Assembly (NCBI GenBank): GCA_900768245.1
Contig: CAAGCE010000187.1
Span: 1 to 64,000, forward strand
DNA from: Oscillospiraceae bacterium
GTDB taxonomy: Bacteria; Bacillota; Clostridia; Oscillospirales; Ruminococcaceae
Length of the DNA stretch: 64,000 bases
Reading direction: 5' to 3'
Of the stretch, positions 45,902 through 54,920 are shown piece after piece. Each line of letters opens with the position of its first letter. Positions within the stretch are counted from its first letter, which is position 1. A program made the translations under genes and the position numbers. The notes under the pieces are model-generated. The model worked only from the letters and a program-made list of their open reading frames with translations. It was not told the DNA's origin and ran no database searches.

Positions 45902-45930
45902 TTGACATATTCTGTTCAAAATAGTAAAAT
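45902..45930 (+). promoter_or_regulatory. Sigma-A promoter of cls
   Basis: TTGACA (45902-45907), 17-bp spacer, TAAAAT (45925-45930), 39 bp before the cls start. Confidence 0.75.
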
Positions 45931-45969
45931 ATACAGTATACACGAAATATGTCTGAATGGGGATAGTCT

Positions 45970-47517
45970 ATGAAAAAATTAAGAAGTTTATGCCGTATAA
46001 TTTTCGGACGAACAATGATTGCTTTGCTGTTCCTTGTAATACAGATCGTTGTTCTTTTTATCGCTGTAACAAGATTAAGTGAAAATTATAAAGTATATTA
46101 TATGATCTCACAGCTGTTGGCTCTTGTTTCAATGATATACATTATTAATGATAAAACAAACACAAGCTTTAAGGTCGCTTGGATGATACCTGTGCTTGCA
46201 CTCCCCGTATTCGGAACATTGATGTATATTTTTGTTAAGCTGGAACTTGGAACTAAGCTATTAAATCATAAGCTGCTGCAGCTGATCGAAAAGACAAAGC
46301 CTCTTATGCCGCAGGATCCTGAGGTTATGATAGAGCTTGGAAAAGAGGACAGTTCAGAACAGAATTTTTCTCACTATATGAATGACCATGCATTTTTTCC
46401 GACATATAATAACACATATACAAAGTTTTTTCCGCTTGGTGAAGATAAATATGAAGCTATGATGTTTGAAATGGAAAAATCAGAAAAATTTATCTTTATG
46501 GAGTATTTTATTGTTGAAGAAGGTTATATGTGGGATTCGATTCTTGATCTTCTTAAACGTAAGGTAAAAGAGGGTGTTGAAGTGCGTTTTATGTATGACG
46601 GCACATGTTCAATAGCACTTCTTCCTTATAATTACCCGCAAAAGCTTGCTAAATATGGTATAAAATGCAAAGTGTTTTCGCCGATAAAGCCTGTTTTGTC
46701 AACAGTCCAGAATAACCGTGACCATAGAAAAATTCTTGTGATCGACGGTAAGACAGCATTTACCGGCGGAATCAACCTTGCTGATGAATATATAAATAAA
46801 AGAGAACGCTTTGGTCATTGGAAGGATACTGCAATAATGCTTAAGGGCGAGGCTGTTAAAAGCTTCACCTTGATGTTTATGCAGAACTGGAATATAACCG
46901 AATCAGAGGAAGATAAATATGAAAATTACATTATAAGTGAATTTCCTGAGCTTGAAAATCTTGATACAAGCGGTTATGTTATACCTTATAGCGACAGTCC
47001 GCTTGATAACGAAAATGTTGGGCAGACTGTGTATCTTGATATACTGTATCGTGCGAAAAAGTACGTTCATATTATGACGCCATATCTTATTCTTGATGAT
47101 GAAATGATGGCAGCTCTGAAATATGCAGCAAAAAGAGGTGTTGAAACGGTAATAATAATGCCGCATATTCCGGATAAAATGTATGCATATCTTTTGGCGA
47201 GAACATACTATTCCGAGCTTATAAAAGCCGGTGTAAAGATATATGAATATACACCGGGATTTGTTCATGCCAAAATTTTTGTGAGCGATGATATAAGAGC
47301 GGTAGTAGGCTCAATTAACCTTGATTACAGAAGTCTCTTTTTGCACTTTGAATGTGCTGCATATGTATATAATGGAGCTTCTGTAAAAGAAGTTGAAAAT
47401 GACTATATCAATACTCTTGAAAAATGTCAGCAGATGACCCTTGAAGACTGTAAAAAGCTTGGTATTTTCAAGCGTATAATAGGCAGAGTTTTAAGAATTA
47501 TTGCACCATTGATGTAA
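45970..47517 (+). CDS. cls: Cardiolipin synthase
   Basis: Phospholipase-D-type enzyme joining two phosphatidylglycerols. Two N-terminal membrane helices (about 13-33 and 38-55, plus a third near 68-88), then two HKD motifs: DHRKILVIDGKTAFTGGINL and VHAKIFVSDDIRAVVGSINLD. Length 515 is usual. SD GGGGAT; own promoter. Followed at 10 nt by the AI-2E family gene. Confidence 0.96.
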   Translation: MKKLRSLCRIIFGRTMIALLFLVIQIVVLFIAVTRLSENYKVYYMISQLLALVSMIYIINDKTNTSFKVAWMIPVLALPVFGTLMYIFVKLELGTKLLNHKLLQLIEKTKPLMPQDPEVMIELGKEDSSEQNFSHYMNDHAFFPTYNNTYTKFFPLGEDKYEAMMFEMEKSEKFIFMEYFIVEEGYMWDSILDLLKRKVKEGVEVRFMYDGTCSIALLPYNYPQKLAKYGIKCKVFSPIKPVLSTVQNNRDHRKILVIDGKTAFTGGINLADEYINKRERFGHWKDTAIMLKGEAVKSFTLMFMQNWNITESEEDKYENYIISEFPELENLDTSGYVIPYSDSPLDNENVGQTVYLDILYRAKKYVHIMTPYLILDDEMMAALKYAAKRGVETVIIMPHIPDKMYAYLLARTYYSELIKAGVKIYEYTPGFVHAKIFVSDDIRAVVGSINLDYRSLFLHFECAAYVYNGASVKEVENDYINTLEKCQQMTLEDCKKLGIFKRIIGRVLRIIAPLM

Positions 47518-47527
47518 AGGAGAGTTT

Positions 47528-48793
47528 ATGAAGTTTGATAAATCGACAGTTCTGAAAATAACAGGTATATTGACATTTTGTATTCTTCTTTACTGTGCAT
47601 TACAGAATACAGCTGCTGTAAAAGGCGGTATCGGCACAGTAATGTCATACTTAAATCCGTTTATTGTGGGCGGAGCGATAGCATTTATAATAAATGTTCC
47701 GATGCGTTTTATAGAACGTCATCTTTTTCCGAAAGCAAAAAAGCTTGATAAATTAAGACGTCCGCTTGCATTGATACTGGCACTTTTGGCAATAGCAGCA
47801 ATAATTGTGCTTGTGTGTATTATTGTTATACCGCAGATCGCTGATACTGTAAGTACGCTTACAGTAAATATTCCGCAGTATATGGATAATGCAAAAGCAT
47901 ATGTAAACAAGATCCTTGAAAAATATCCTGAACTTCAGGAGGAGTTCCAGAGCTATACAGGTAAAATTAATTGGCAGAGTGTTATAACATCTGTAACAGG
48001 CTGGGTATCCAATGGTGTTGTTTCGACCATAAACGTTGCGGGAAGTGCTATAAGCGGCATTGTATCGGCAGTAGTAGGCTTTGTATTTGCAATATATATC
48101 CTTCTTCAGAAAGAACGTCTTGGCAGACAGGTAAGAATGATAGCATACTCACTTCTGCCTGAGAAAGCAGCAGATAATTTTTTTAAAATTTCAAATATGA
48201 CATCTGATACTTTTTCAAAGTTTTTGTCGGGTCAGTGCCTTGAAGCTTGCATTCTCGGTTCAATGTTTGCAATTGTACTTGCAGTTTTCAGAATGCCGTA
48301 TGTTGCTTTAATAAGTGTACTCATTGCATTTACTGCTTTGATACCGATAGTCGGAGCATTTATAGGCTGTGTTATCGGTGCATTTCTTATTTTTATGATA
48401 AGTCCTGTAAAGGCTGTTTGGTTTGTAGTAATATTCCTTGTTCTTCAGCAGATAGAGGGTAATTTTATCTATCCTAAGGTTGTAGGAAGCTCGGTTGGTT
48501 TGCCTGCAATATGGGTTCTCGCTGTTGTAACAGTGGGCGGCAAGCTTATGGGTGTTATAGGTATGCTTGTAATGATACCTCTCAGCTCTGTGCTTTATGC
48601 GATATTCAGAGAATTTATCTACAACAAATTAAAAACCAAAACCGAACGGGTACAAAAAATGTTTTTTGGTAAGAGTAAACCTGCGGCTGAAAATGTGCCA
48701 AGCACTGCAGATCAGCCTCAGAATAATGTAACTGCTGCTCAATCGGTAACAAAAAGCAGTACACAAACTAAAAAAAGAACCAAAAGAAAATAG
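47528..48793 (+). CDS. AI-2E family transporter (PerM-like)
   Basis: A 421-residue permease of the AI-2E/UPF0118 family with about eight membrane segments; conserved parts are NPFIVGGAIAFIINVPM, the soluble domain near 110-150, and QQIEGNFIYPKVVGSSVGLPAIWVL. Some members export autoinducer-2, others exchange Na+/H+; the role here is open. The tail (about 385-421) is low-complexity and basic. SD AAAGGAG; co-transcribed with cls. Confidence 0.92.
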   Translation: MKFDKSTVLKITGILTFCILLYCALQNTAAVKGGIGTVMSYLNPFIVGGAIAFIINVPMRFIERHLFPKAKKLDKLRRPLALILALLAIAAIIVLVCIIVIPQIADTVSTLTVNIPQYMDNAKAYVNKILEKYPELQEEFQSYTGKINWQSVITSVTGWVSNGVVSTINVAGSAISGIVSAVVGFVFAIYILLQKERLGRQVRMIAYSLLPEKAADNFFKISNMTSDTFSKFLSGQCLEACILGSMFAIVLAVFRMPYVALISVLIAFTALIPIVGAFIGCVIGAFLIFMISPVKAVWFVVIFLVLQQIEGNFIYPKVVGSSVGLPAIWVLAVVTVGGKLMGVIGMLVMIPLSSVLYAIFREFIYNKLKTKTERVQKMFFGKSKPAAENVPSTADQPQNNVTAAQSVTKSSTQTKKRTKRK

Positions 48794-48802
48794 TGCATAT
48801 AA

Positions 48803-48840
48803 AAATGTCGGAACAGCCATACGGTTATTCCGACATTTGT
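48803..48840. terminator. Bidirectional terminator
   Basis: AAATGTCGGAA and TTCCGACATTT form an 11-bp stem between the convergent AI-2E and GNAT genes. Confidence 0.9.
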
Positions 48841-48842
48841 TT

Positions 48843-49262
48843 TCAGAGCTTTTTGCTCATATGGATATGTTCACAAAATTCGTCAAGATATACATCGCCT
48901 TCAGCTTTATACCCATTTTTTTCATAGAAGGGTTGAACTCTGCATTGTGCTGACAATTCAATACCGTATGCACCAAGCTGTTTTGCTTTGTTTTCAAGCT
49001 GACTTAAGATCTCACTTCCAAGATGGAGCTTTCTGTATTCGGGAAGTACAGCTATACGTCCAATCGTATAGAAATTGGCTGTTTCGGAAGGAAACATTCT
49101 GCCTGTTGCGGCAGCCTTGCCGTCTGAGTAGGCAACTATATGCAGGGCGGTATTATCAATATCATCAAATTCATTTTCAAAGCCTTGTTCTTTTACGAAA
49201 ACACATTCACGGATATATTTTGCCTCAGCAGACAGAGATTTGTAGAAAGAATAGGATAACAT
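48843..49262 (-). CDS. GNAT acetyltransferase
   Basis: A 139-residue single-domain N-acetyltransferase of the ElaA/YjcF type. It starts MLSYSFYKSLSAEAKYIRECVFVKEQGF, has the strand AAATGRMFP, the acetyl-CoA loop RKLHLGSEILSQLE and the C-terminal QPFYEKNGYKAEGDVYLDE. SD GAGGTGA. Single-gene unit convergent with the AI-2E gene. Substrate unknown. Confidence 0.88.
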   Translation of the reverse strand: MLSYSFYKSLSAEAKYIRECVFVKEQGFENEFDDIDNTALHIVAYSDGKAAATGRMFPSETANFYTIGRIAVLPEYRKLHLGSEILSQLENKAKQLGAYGIELSAQCRVQPFYEKNGYKAEGDVYLDEFCEHIHMSKKL

Positions 49263-49359
49263 AAAATCACCTCAGAGCCGATAATAACATATATTTATAT
49301 TATTTTCAAGCATAACAGTGAAAATATACAAAACAGACATAAAAAATTAGTTATATTGC

Positions 49360-49388
49360 TTGACTTTTAAATTGTGATATGCTATTAT
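49360..49388 (+). promoter_or_regulatory. Sigma-A promoter of the MATE gene
   Basis: TTGACT (49360-49365), 17-bp spacer, TATTAT (49383-49388). The leader from about 49395 carries a perfect CAGCTGC-ATAG-GCAGCTG hairpin (49417-49434), 35 nt before the start codon, which could serve as an attenuator or mRNA stabiliser. Confidence 0.7.
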
Positions 49389-49469
49389 TATTTAGAAAAC
49401 TAATTAATTAAAATGGCAGCTGCATAGGCAGCTGTAAGTTTTGCAAGGTGCAGAACAGAAAGGATGTTT

Positions 49470-50840
49470 ATGAATAAGGATAAAACCTATATCTTTGCAG
49501 ATGCTCCCGTTCCCAAAGCAGTAGTAACTCTTGCCGTTCCGACAGTGATCAGTATGATAGTGAATATTATCTATAATATGGCTGATACTTTCTTTATCGG
49601 ACAGACAGGTGATGGAAACAAGGTTGCAGCCGTTTCAATGGCTATGCCTGTATTTTTGCTTCTTATGGCATTGGGAAATGTGTTTGGCATAGGCGGAAGT
49701 GCTTTTATTGCACGTTCTCTTGGTGTGAACGACCGTGAAAAGGTAAAGAAAATTTCATCTTTTTGTTTTTATGCAAGTATAGCTGTCGGTATTATAATGG
49801 CAGTTGTTTTTATAGTTGGACGACCTGTTATTTTAAAAATAATCGGTTCAACGTCGCTTACAGATGAATTTGCAGCAGAATATTTCACTTATGTTGCACT
49901 CGGTGCGCCATTTGTGCTTTTGTCAGTTACATTCAGCAATATTGTGAGAGGCGAGGGCGCAGCAAATGAAGCAATGTTTGGTATGCTTCTCGGAACAATT
50001 GTAAATATAATACTTGATCCGATAATGATACTCACAATGAATATGGGTGTAGCAGGTGCGGCTATCGCAACTGTAATAGGGAATATGGCATCAGCAGTTT
50101 ATTATATTATTTATCTTTGCGGAAAAAAGACCATTCTTTCATTTAAGCCGTCCGATTTTAAAATTGGTGACGGTATTATGGCAGGAGTATTTGCAATCGG
50201 CGTTCCGGCAGGTTTGAATAACGTTCTTCTCAGCACAGCAAATATCGTTCTTAATAATTTTCTTAAGGAATATGGCGAAAATGCTGTTGCAGCAATGGGC
50301 ATTGCATTAAAAATCAATCTTGCTGCGGTTCTGCTTATGATAGGTGTAGGCACAGGTATTCAGCCGCTTGTAGGTTATAATTACGGTGCTAAAAACTACA
50401 AGAGAATGTATGCTGTTATGAAATTTGCTATGATGTGTACCTGCATTATAGGTTTGGTTGTATCTGCAATTTGTATTATATTTGCACGTCCTGCTGTTGC
50501 AATGTTTATTGATGATGAAAATATTATCGAAAAGGGTATTCCAATGCTCAGAGCGCTTATGATCTCACCTGTTTTTCTTGGAGTGATGTTTATATTTACT
50601 TTTTCGCTTCAGGGTATGGGAAAAGCAATTCCATCTCTCATACTTACATTGAGCCGTCAGGGTATTGCATTTTTCCCTGCATTGCTGATCCTGAGCCCGC
50701 TTTTCAAGCTTGACGGCATAATTTTTGCACAGCCTGTTGCAGACATTTTTTCAACGATCGTATCTGTAATTATCTTTATTGTTATTTCTAAAAATCTCAA
50801 AAAAACTTCTGAAAAGGAACTTTTATCAACTCAGGGTTAA
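49470..50840 (+). CDS. MATE family efflux transporter
   Basis: Twelve-segment multidrug/cation antiporter, 456 residues. Family repeats are visible: VPTVISMIVNIIYNMADTFFIGQ, the GEGAANEAMFG loop, and PAGLNNVLLSTANIVLNNFL in the second half with QPLVGYNYGAKNYKRM. The start at 49470 was preferred over 49464 because AAAGGA then has a 7-nt spacing. Own promoter and a leader hairpin upstream. Substrate unknown. Confidence 0.94.
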   Translation: MNKDKTYIFADAPVPKAVVTLAVPTVISMIVNIIYNMADTFFIGQTGDGNKVAAVSMAMPVFLLLMALGNVFGIGGSAFIARSLGVNDREKVKKISSFCFYASIAVGIIMAVVFIVGRPVILKIIGSTSLTDEFAAEYFTYVALGAPFVLLSVTFSNIVRGEGAANEAMFGMLLGTIVNIILDPIMILTMNMGVAGAAIATVIGNMASAVYYIIYLCGKKTILSFKPSDFKIGDGIMAGVFAIGVPAGLNNVLLSTANIVLNNFLKEYGENAVAAMGIALKINLAAVLLMIGVGTGIQPLVGYNYGAKNYKRMYAVMKFAMMCTCIIGLVVSAICIIFARPAVAMFIDDENIIEKGIPMLRALMISPVFLGVMFIFTFSLQGMGKAIPSLILTLSRQGIAFFPALLILSPLFKLDGIIFAQPVADIFSTIVSVIIFIVISKNLKKTSEKELLSTQG

Positions 50841-50861
50841 CTTAATGAAAGGCTGATAGCT

Positions 50862-51632
50862 ATGGTTAATGTTACAATAAAAAAAGGTGATAAATCATTT
50901 TTGGGTAAAGAAGTTACCGTTGAAATAGACAGACCTGTTGGTACACATCATCCGAAGCACCCTGATATAGTTTACCCTATAAATTATGGTTTCGTTCCCG
51001 GACTTATTGCAGGTGACGGGGAAGAGCAGGATGTATATATTCTTGGAATAGATAAACCGTTGACAAATGTAGTTGTAACAATTGTTGCCGTAATTGAACG
51101 TCTTAATGACAATGAAGATAAATGGATAGGTGTACCTAAGGAGCTTGTTGGCACTCCTATATGCTATGAATGTAATATCAATAAGATAATTGATTTTCAG
51201 GAACAGTTTTATAAACACACCTGTGATGCAATATATGAAAAGACCTGCGGTGCTGTAATGTATACGGAACTTAACGGTGAGCGGTTGTATTTGCTCATAA
51301 AGAATGAAAGCGGGCATATAGGTTTTCCTAAGGGTCATGTCGAATATGGCGAAAATGAATTGCAAACTGTTGTAAGAGAAGTCTATGAGGAAACAAAGCT
51401 TAAAGCTGAGCCTGTTTCAGATTTTCGTATTGAATACAGTTATATAAATAAAAACGGACATCACAAAACAGCAGTATACTATTTATCCCATTACGACTAT
51501 GCAGAAGCTGAGATACAACAGGAAGAAATTTCAGACAGTTGGCTGCTTCCGTATGATAAGGCAAAAGAAATGCTGAATTACCCTCAGGATAAGCCTGTTC
51601 TTGAGAGTGCAGAAAAATTTATTAATAAATAA
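50862..51632 (+). CDS. Fusion of inorganic-pyrophosphatase-like and Nudix domains
   Basis: Residues 1-110 resemble a family I inorganic pyrophosphatase: VEIDRPVGTHHPKHPDIVYPINYGFVPG, GDGEEQDVYILG (the usual DGDPLDV, with the second acid Glu) and DKWIGVP. The domain is shorter than a full enzyme of about 170 residues and lacks the C-terminal part. Residues 120-256 are a Nudix hydrolase with box GHVEYGENELQTVVREVYEE. The Nudix half would cleave a nucleoside diphosphate derivative; the pyrophosphatase half may remove the PPi product (inference). SD AAAGG. Single domain order, no frameshift. Confidence 0.85.
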   Translation: MVNVTIKKGDKSFLGKEVTVEIDRPVGTHHPKHPDIVYPINYGFVPGLIAGDGEEQDVYILGIDKPLTNVVVTIVAVIERLNDNEDKWIGVPKELVGTPICYECNINKIIDFQEQFYKHTCDAIYEKTCGAVMYTELNGERLYLLIKNESGHIGFPKGHVEYGENELQTVVREVYEETKLKAEPVSDFRIEYSYINKNGHHKTAVYYLSHYDYAEAEIQQEEISDSWLLPYDKAKEMLNYPQDKPVLESAEKFINK

Positions 51633-51733
51633 TCTGATATAGTTTTATTGGTGCTTAGTATTGATACCGTATAACACAAAATATGTTATGCGGTATTTTG
51701 TTGCCTTATTAGGAAAATATATTTATAAAACAG

Positions 51734-51762
51734 TTGAATTTTGTAAAATATTGATATATAAT
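51734..51762 (+). promoter_or_regulatory. Sigma-A promoter of the WYL regulator
   Basis: TTGAAT (51734-51739), 17-bp spacer, TATAAT (51757-51762), 32 bp before the start. Confidence 0.65.
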
Positions 51763-51794
51763 TAAGATATATCATGTATAATGGGGTAGATAAA

Positions 51795-52766
51795 ATGCCA
51801 AAAGCATATGGACAAAAACAGCGTATCTTATACATACTAAAGTATTTTTATGAAAAAACAGACGAAAAACATACTGTAACAGTAAATAATCTTATTTCAT
51901 ATCTTAATTGCTATGATATTACGGCAAACAGAAAAACAATTTATGATGATATTGAAGTATTGCAGGATTTTGGATTTGATATTGTCAAAAACAAAAGCAA
52001 AACCCACAACTTTTATCTTGCATCACGCAATTTTGAGCTTTCTGAAATAAAAATCCTTATAGATGCTGTACAAGCATCAAAATTTATTACGTTGAAGAAA
52101 AGCCAGCAGCTTATTTCAGAACTGTGCAGCCTTTTAAGCAGCTATGAGAGCAAGCAAATAAATCGTCAGGTCTATGTGCTTGACAGAGTTAAAAATATGA
52201 ATGAAAGCATACTGTACAATGTTGATAATATTCATAATGCAATCGCAGAAAATAAGAGGTTAAGGTTTAGATATTTTGAATATGATTATCAATGCAGGAA
52301 AATATATCATAAAGATAAAAATGTTAATCCGCTTGCACTTATTTACAGCAATGAGAATTATTATATGATAACATACAACGAAAAATATGATAATAATGTT
52401 ACATATAGGGTTGACCGAATGGAAAGCGTTGAAATCGACGATGAACCCCGTATTTTGCCGCTTGAAGAATTTGATCCGGCAGGTTATGTCAAGCCCATTT
52501 TCGGAATGTACCATGGTGACATTGAAACAGTTACCGTGTTATTTGAAAATGATCTTGCAAAAACTGTTATTGACAGATTTGGTATGGATACACCAATGCG
52601 CTAATACGATGAAGAACATTTTATTGCACGTTTTGATGTTGCGCTAAGTGATAGGTTTCTTGCATGGATAATTGGTTTTGGAAATAAGTGCAGAATCATT
52701 ACGCCTGATTATGTCAAAGAAAGGGCTAAAAATCTTGCCTTGGAAGTAGCAAAGCAATATGAATAA
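51795..52766 (+). pseudogene. WYL-domain transcriptional regulator with internal stop codon
   Basis: A helix-turn-helix plus WYL-domain regulator. Residues 1-70 form the winged helix (VNNLISYLNCYDITANRKTI), and the WYL core is at about 140-215 (KRLRFRYFEYDYQ...LIYSNENYYMITYNEKY). Translation stops at TAA 52602-52604 after MDTPMR, but the same frame continues for 53 codons with an obviously homologous end (YDEEHFIARFDVALSDRFLAWIIGFG...) to TAA 52764-52766, which is the WCX domain all relatives have. So the gene carries one nonsense codon: a young pseudogene, a truncated but stable repressor, or a read-through site. Promoter intact. Confidence 0.85.
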
Positions 52767-52811
52767 AAATAAGGTTAAGAATCTTTTCAGTGATTCTTAA
52801 CCTTATTTTTT
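52764..52811. terminator. Bidirectional terminator
   Basis: AAAATAAGGTTAAGAATC and GATTCTTAACCTTATTTT form a perfect 18-bp stem between the convergent WYL and PASTA genes. Confidence 0.93.
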
Positions 52812-54618
52812 AGTCGTAAAATTTAATTGTTATGTCAGGTTCAGCTGTAACGATTTCCTCATTTGGGATAGTTGTTGTAACAGTTGTTTCAGTTTCGGTT
52901 TTTGGTGGATTTTTTGCAATAAATACTGTAAGAACTTCACCTGCTTCAACGTCGATTTTTTCTCCCGGCTCTTTGCTTGTTTTTGCAACATAGCCTTCTT
53001 TCACATCAGCCGTTTCGAGTTCTTTTTCTTCGTATTTTATTCCTGCATCATTGAGAAGGGCAAAATAATCTTTTTTGCTAAGGCTCAGGTATTCAGGGAT
53101 AGTAACATACTTTGATCCTAAGCTTACCTTAACAGTTATTTCAGCACCTTCCTCGTAATTTTCATCTTTAGGAATTGACTGCTCAAAAATCAGACCTTTT
53201 TCAACGCTGTCAGTATATTCATACACAGGCTTAAAAGTAAGACTCTTGTAATTATCTGACTTCTGAATTATCTCAAAATTCTTGCCCGTCAAATCATTCA
53301 TAACATAGATCATCTGGCTTGATGATGAAGAAGTGATTTCAGATTCTTCATTTTTGGGGGCAGTTGTCATTTCTGTAATTGGCGTTGTTGTTATCTCAGA
53401 TTCTGAAACAATAGATGTAATTCCACTAACATTTGGAATATCTTCTCCACCGCCGCTGTCATTCATAGCAAGAAGCATAATGAGCAGGAAAAACATACCG
53501 ATACCAAGTATTGAGGCGATGATAACAATAAATAATCCATGACGGCTTATTGTGTTTTTCTTTTTATAATTTGCAGTTGGTCTGCGATCTTCAGTTTGGC
53601 GTGGAATTGCAATAGTCTGTGTACTTGAAGAAGAAAGACGCACAGAATTATATTCAGGCTGTTCAAAAAGCTGAGTTACAAGCTCCGTTATAGTTTGTAT
53701 ACGCATCTCACCGTTCAGCGTAAGACCGTTCATAATAACCTTTGAAACATTTTTAGGAATGTTTGAATTGAGCATATATGGTTCAATAAGATTATCATCT
53801 GCAACACGGCTCATTGCATCAGTCGGAACAGCACCTGTAAGCACTCTGTACAGTAAAGCACATATGCCGTAAACATCAGTCCAAGTACCCTGCCAATTGC
53901 TTGAATTGTATTGTTCAGGGGCAGCATATCCATTATAAAGCTCAGAGGCAAGGTCAGTATTTGCAGTTCTTTCTTCTGAGATAGCAAAGCCTGTGATCTT
54001 CACTTCACCGTTTTCATTTATAAGTATGTTTTCCGGGCTTATGCCACGGTGGATAAGTCCTGCATTATGTACAAGTGATAATGTTGTAAAGATTGGAGGA
54101 AAGAGCTTTCTGACTTCTTCCCATGTAAGTTCACCTGCATTATTTTTCAGATATTCGCCGAGAGTAATTCCCTCAAAATATCCGAAAACAACATATCCTG
54201 TATTATTTTCTCCGAAGAGATCAATGGCTGAAATAATGTGGTTTAATGTGCGCATTTTTGAAAGCATTTTATTAAGCTCAACAAATTCGCTCAAAAATGT
54301 TTTATACTGCGCAACATACTTTGGATTGACTGCTATTGCAGGTGTACCTTTTTCACGTGAACAAAGCGTATCAGGCATATATTCCTTAATAATAACTTTG
54401 CTCTGAGTAATAGTATCATAAGCAAGGTAATTAGCACTTTCTCCATTATAGGACTTTAATTTTCCGACAATATATCTGTTATCGCAAAGTTTAGTTCCGG
54501 GAGCAAGATAGGACGGAAGATATGGAGCATTTTCATTATATCCGCATATATTACATATTCCATTTTCATTGCAGTTTTTAGGATTCATACATCCGTAGCA
54601 TAAATTTAAATTTTCCAT
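52810..54618 (-). CDS. PASTA-domain protein kinase homologue, probable pseudokinase
   Basis: Membrane Ser/Thr kinase-like protein of 602 residues. Order: a short Cys-rich zinc-ribbon-like motif (C7, C10, C16, C22, C25), kinase domain (about 45-315), one membrane helix (about 355-378), a Ser/Thr-rich linker and two PASTA repeats (about 440-575) facing outside, which in relatives bind muropeptides. The ATP lysine K78 is present (VIIKEYMP), but HRD is HRG (190-192) and DFG is GFA (210-212), removing both catalytic aspartates. It is therefore likely a signalling or scaffold pseudokinase. SD AAAGGAGG. Confidence 0.9.
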   Translation of the reverse strand: MENLNLCYGCMNPKNCNENGICNICGYNENAPYLPSYLAPGTKLCDNRYIVGKLKSYNGESANYLAYDTITQSKVIIKEYMPDTLCSREKGTPAIAVNPKYVAQYKTFLSEFVELNKMLSKMRTLNHIISAIDLFGENNTGYVVFGYFEGITLGEYLKNNAGELTWEEVRKLFPPIFTTLSLVHNAGLIHRGISPENILINENGEVKITGFAISEERTANTDLASELYNGYAAPEQYNSSNWQGTWTDVYGICALLYRVLTGAVPTDAMSRVADDNLIEPYMLNSNIPKNVSKVIMNGLTLNGEMRIQTITELVTQLFEQPEYNSVRLSSSSTQTIAIPRQTEDRRPTANYKKKNTISRHGLFIVIIASILGIGMFFLLIMLLAMNDSGGGEDIPNVSGITSIVSESEITTTPITEMTTAPKNEESEITSSSSSQMIYVMNDLTGKNFEIIQKSDNYKSLTFKPVYEYTDSVEKGLIFEQSIPKDENYEEGAEITVKVSLGSKYVTIPEYLSLSKKDYFALLNDAGIKYEEKELETADVKEGYVAKTSKEPGEKIDVEAGEVLTVFIAKNPPKTETETTVTTTIPNEEIVTAEPDITIKFYD

Positions 54619-54920
54619 ACTCAGTCCTCCTTTCTTTCAAAAAAATGGATTTATTCATCATCAATATGATAACAATAATTAAAGGTGTTGTCAATGAGAT
54701 TTGCTGAATTGTATGTGATTTGTATTCACTTTGTAACAATTGGGGCTGGCAGCAAAGCTAAATCAACGTAACTAATATATTATATCAAATTTAGCGGCAA
54801 ACGTCAAGCAAAGGCACATATTTCCGTAGTTTTCAACATATTGGCTTAATAATTGTATATGTGATTATATTACCTATGACAAAAAGATTCCAAAGAAATT
54901 CTTTGGAATCTGCATAAAGA
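54619..54920. other. 302-bp intergenic region
   Basis: Contains the leader of the PASTA-kinase gene and the terminator of the AEC gene (54881-54911). Between them I see AT-rich sequence without coding potential, tRNA or a clear consensus promoter. Confidence 0.6.
54881..54911 (-). terminator. Rho-independent terminator after the AEC transporter
   Basis: Minus strand: AGATTCCAAAG and CTTTGGAATCT form an 11-bp stem followed by TTTTTGTC. Confidence 0.9.
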
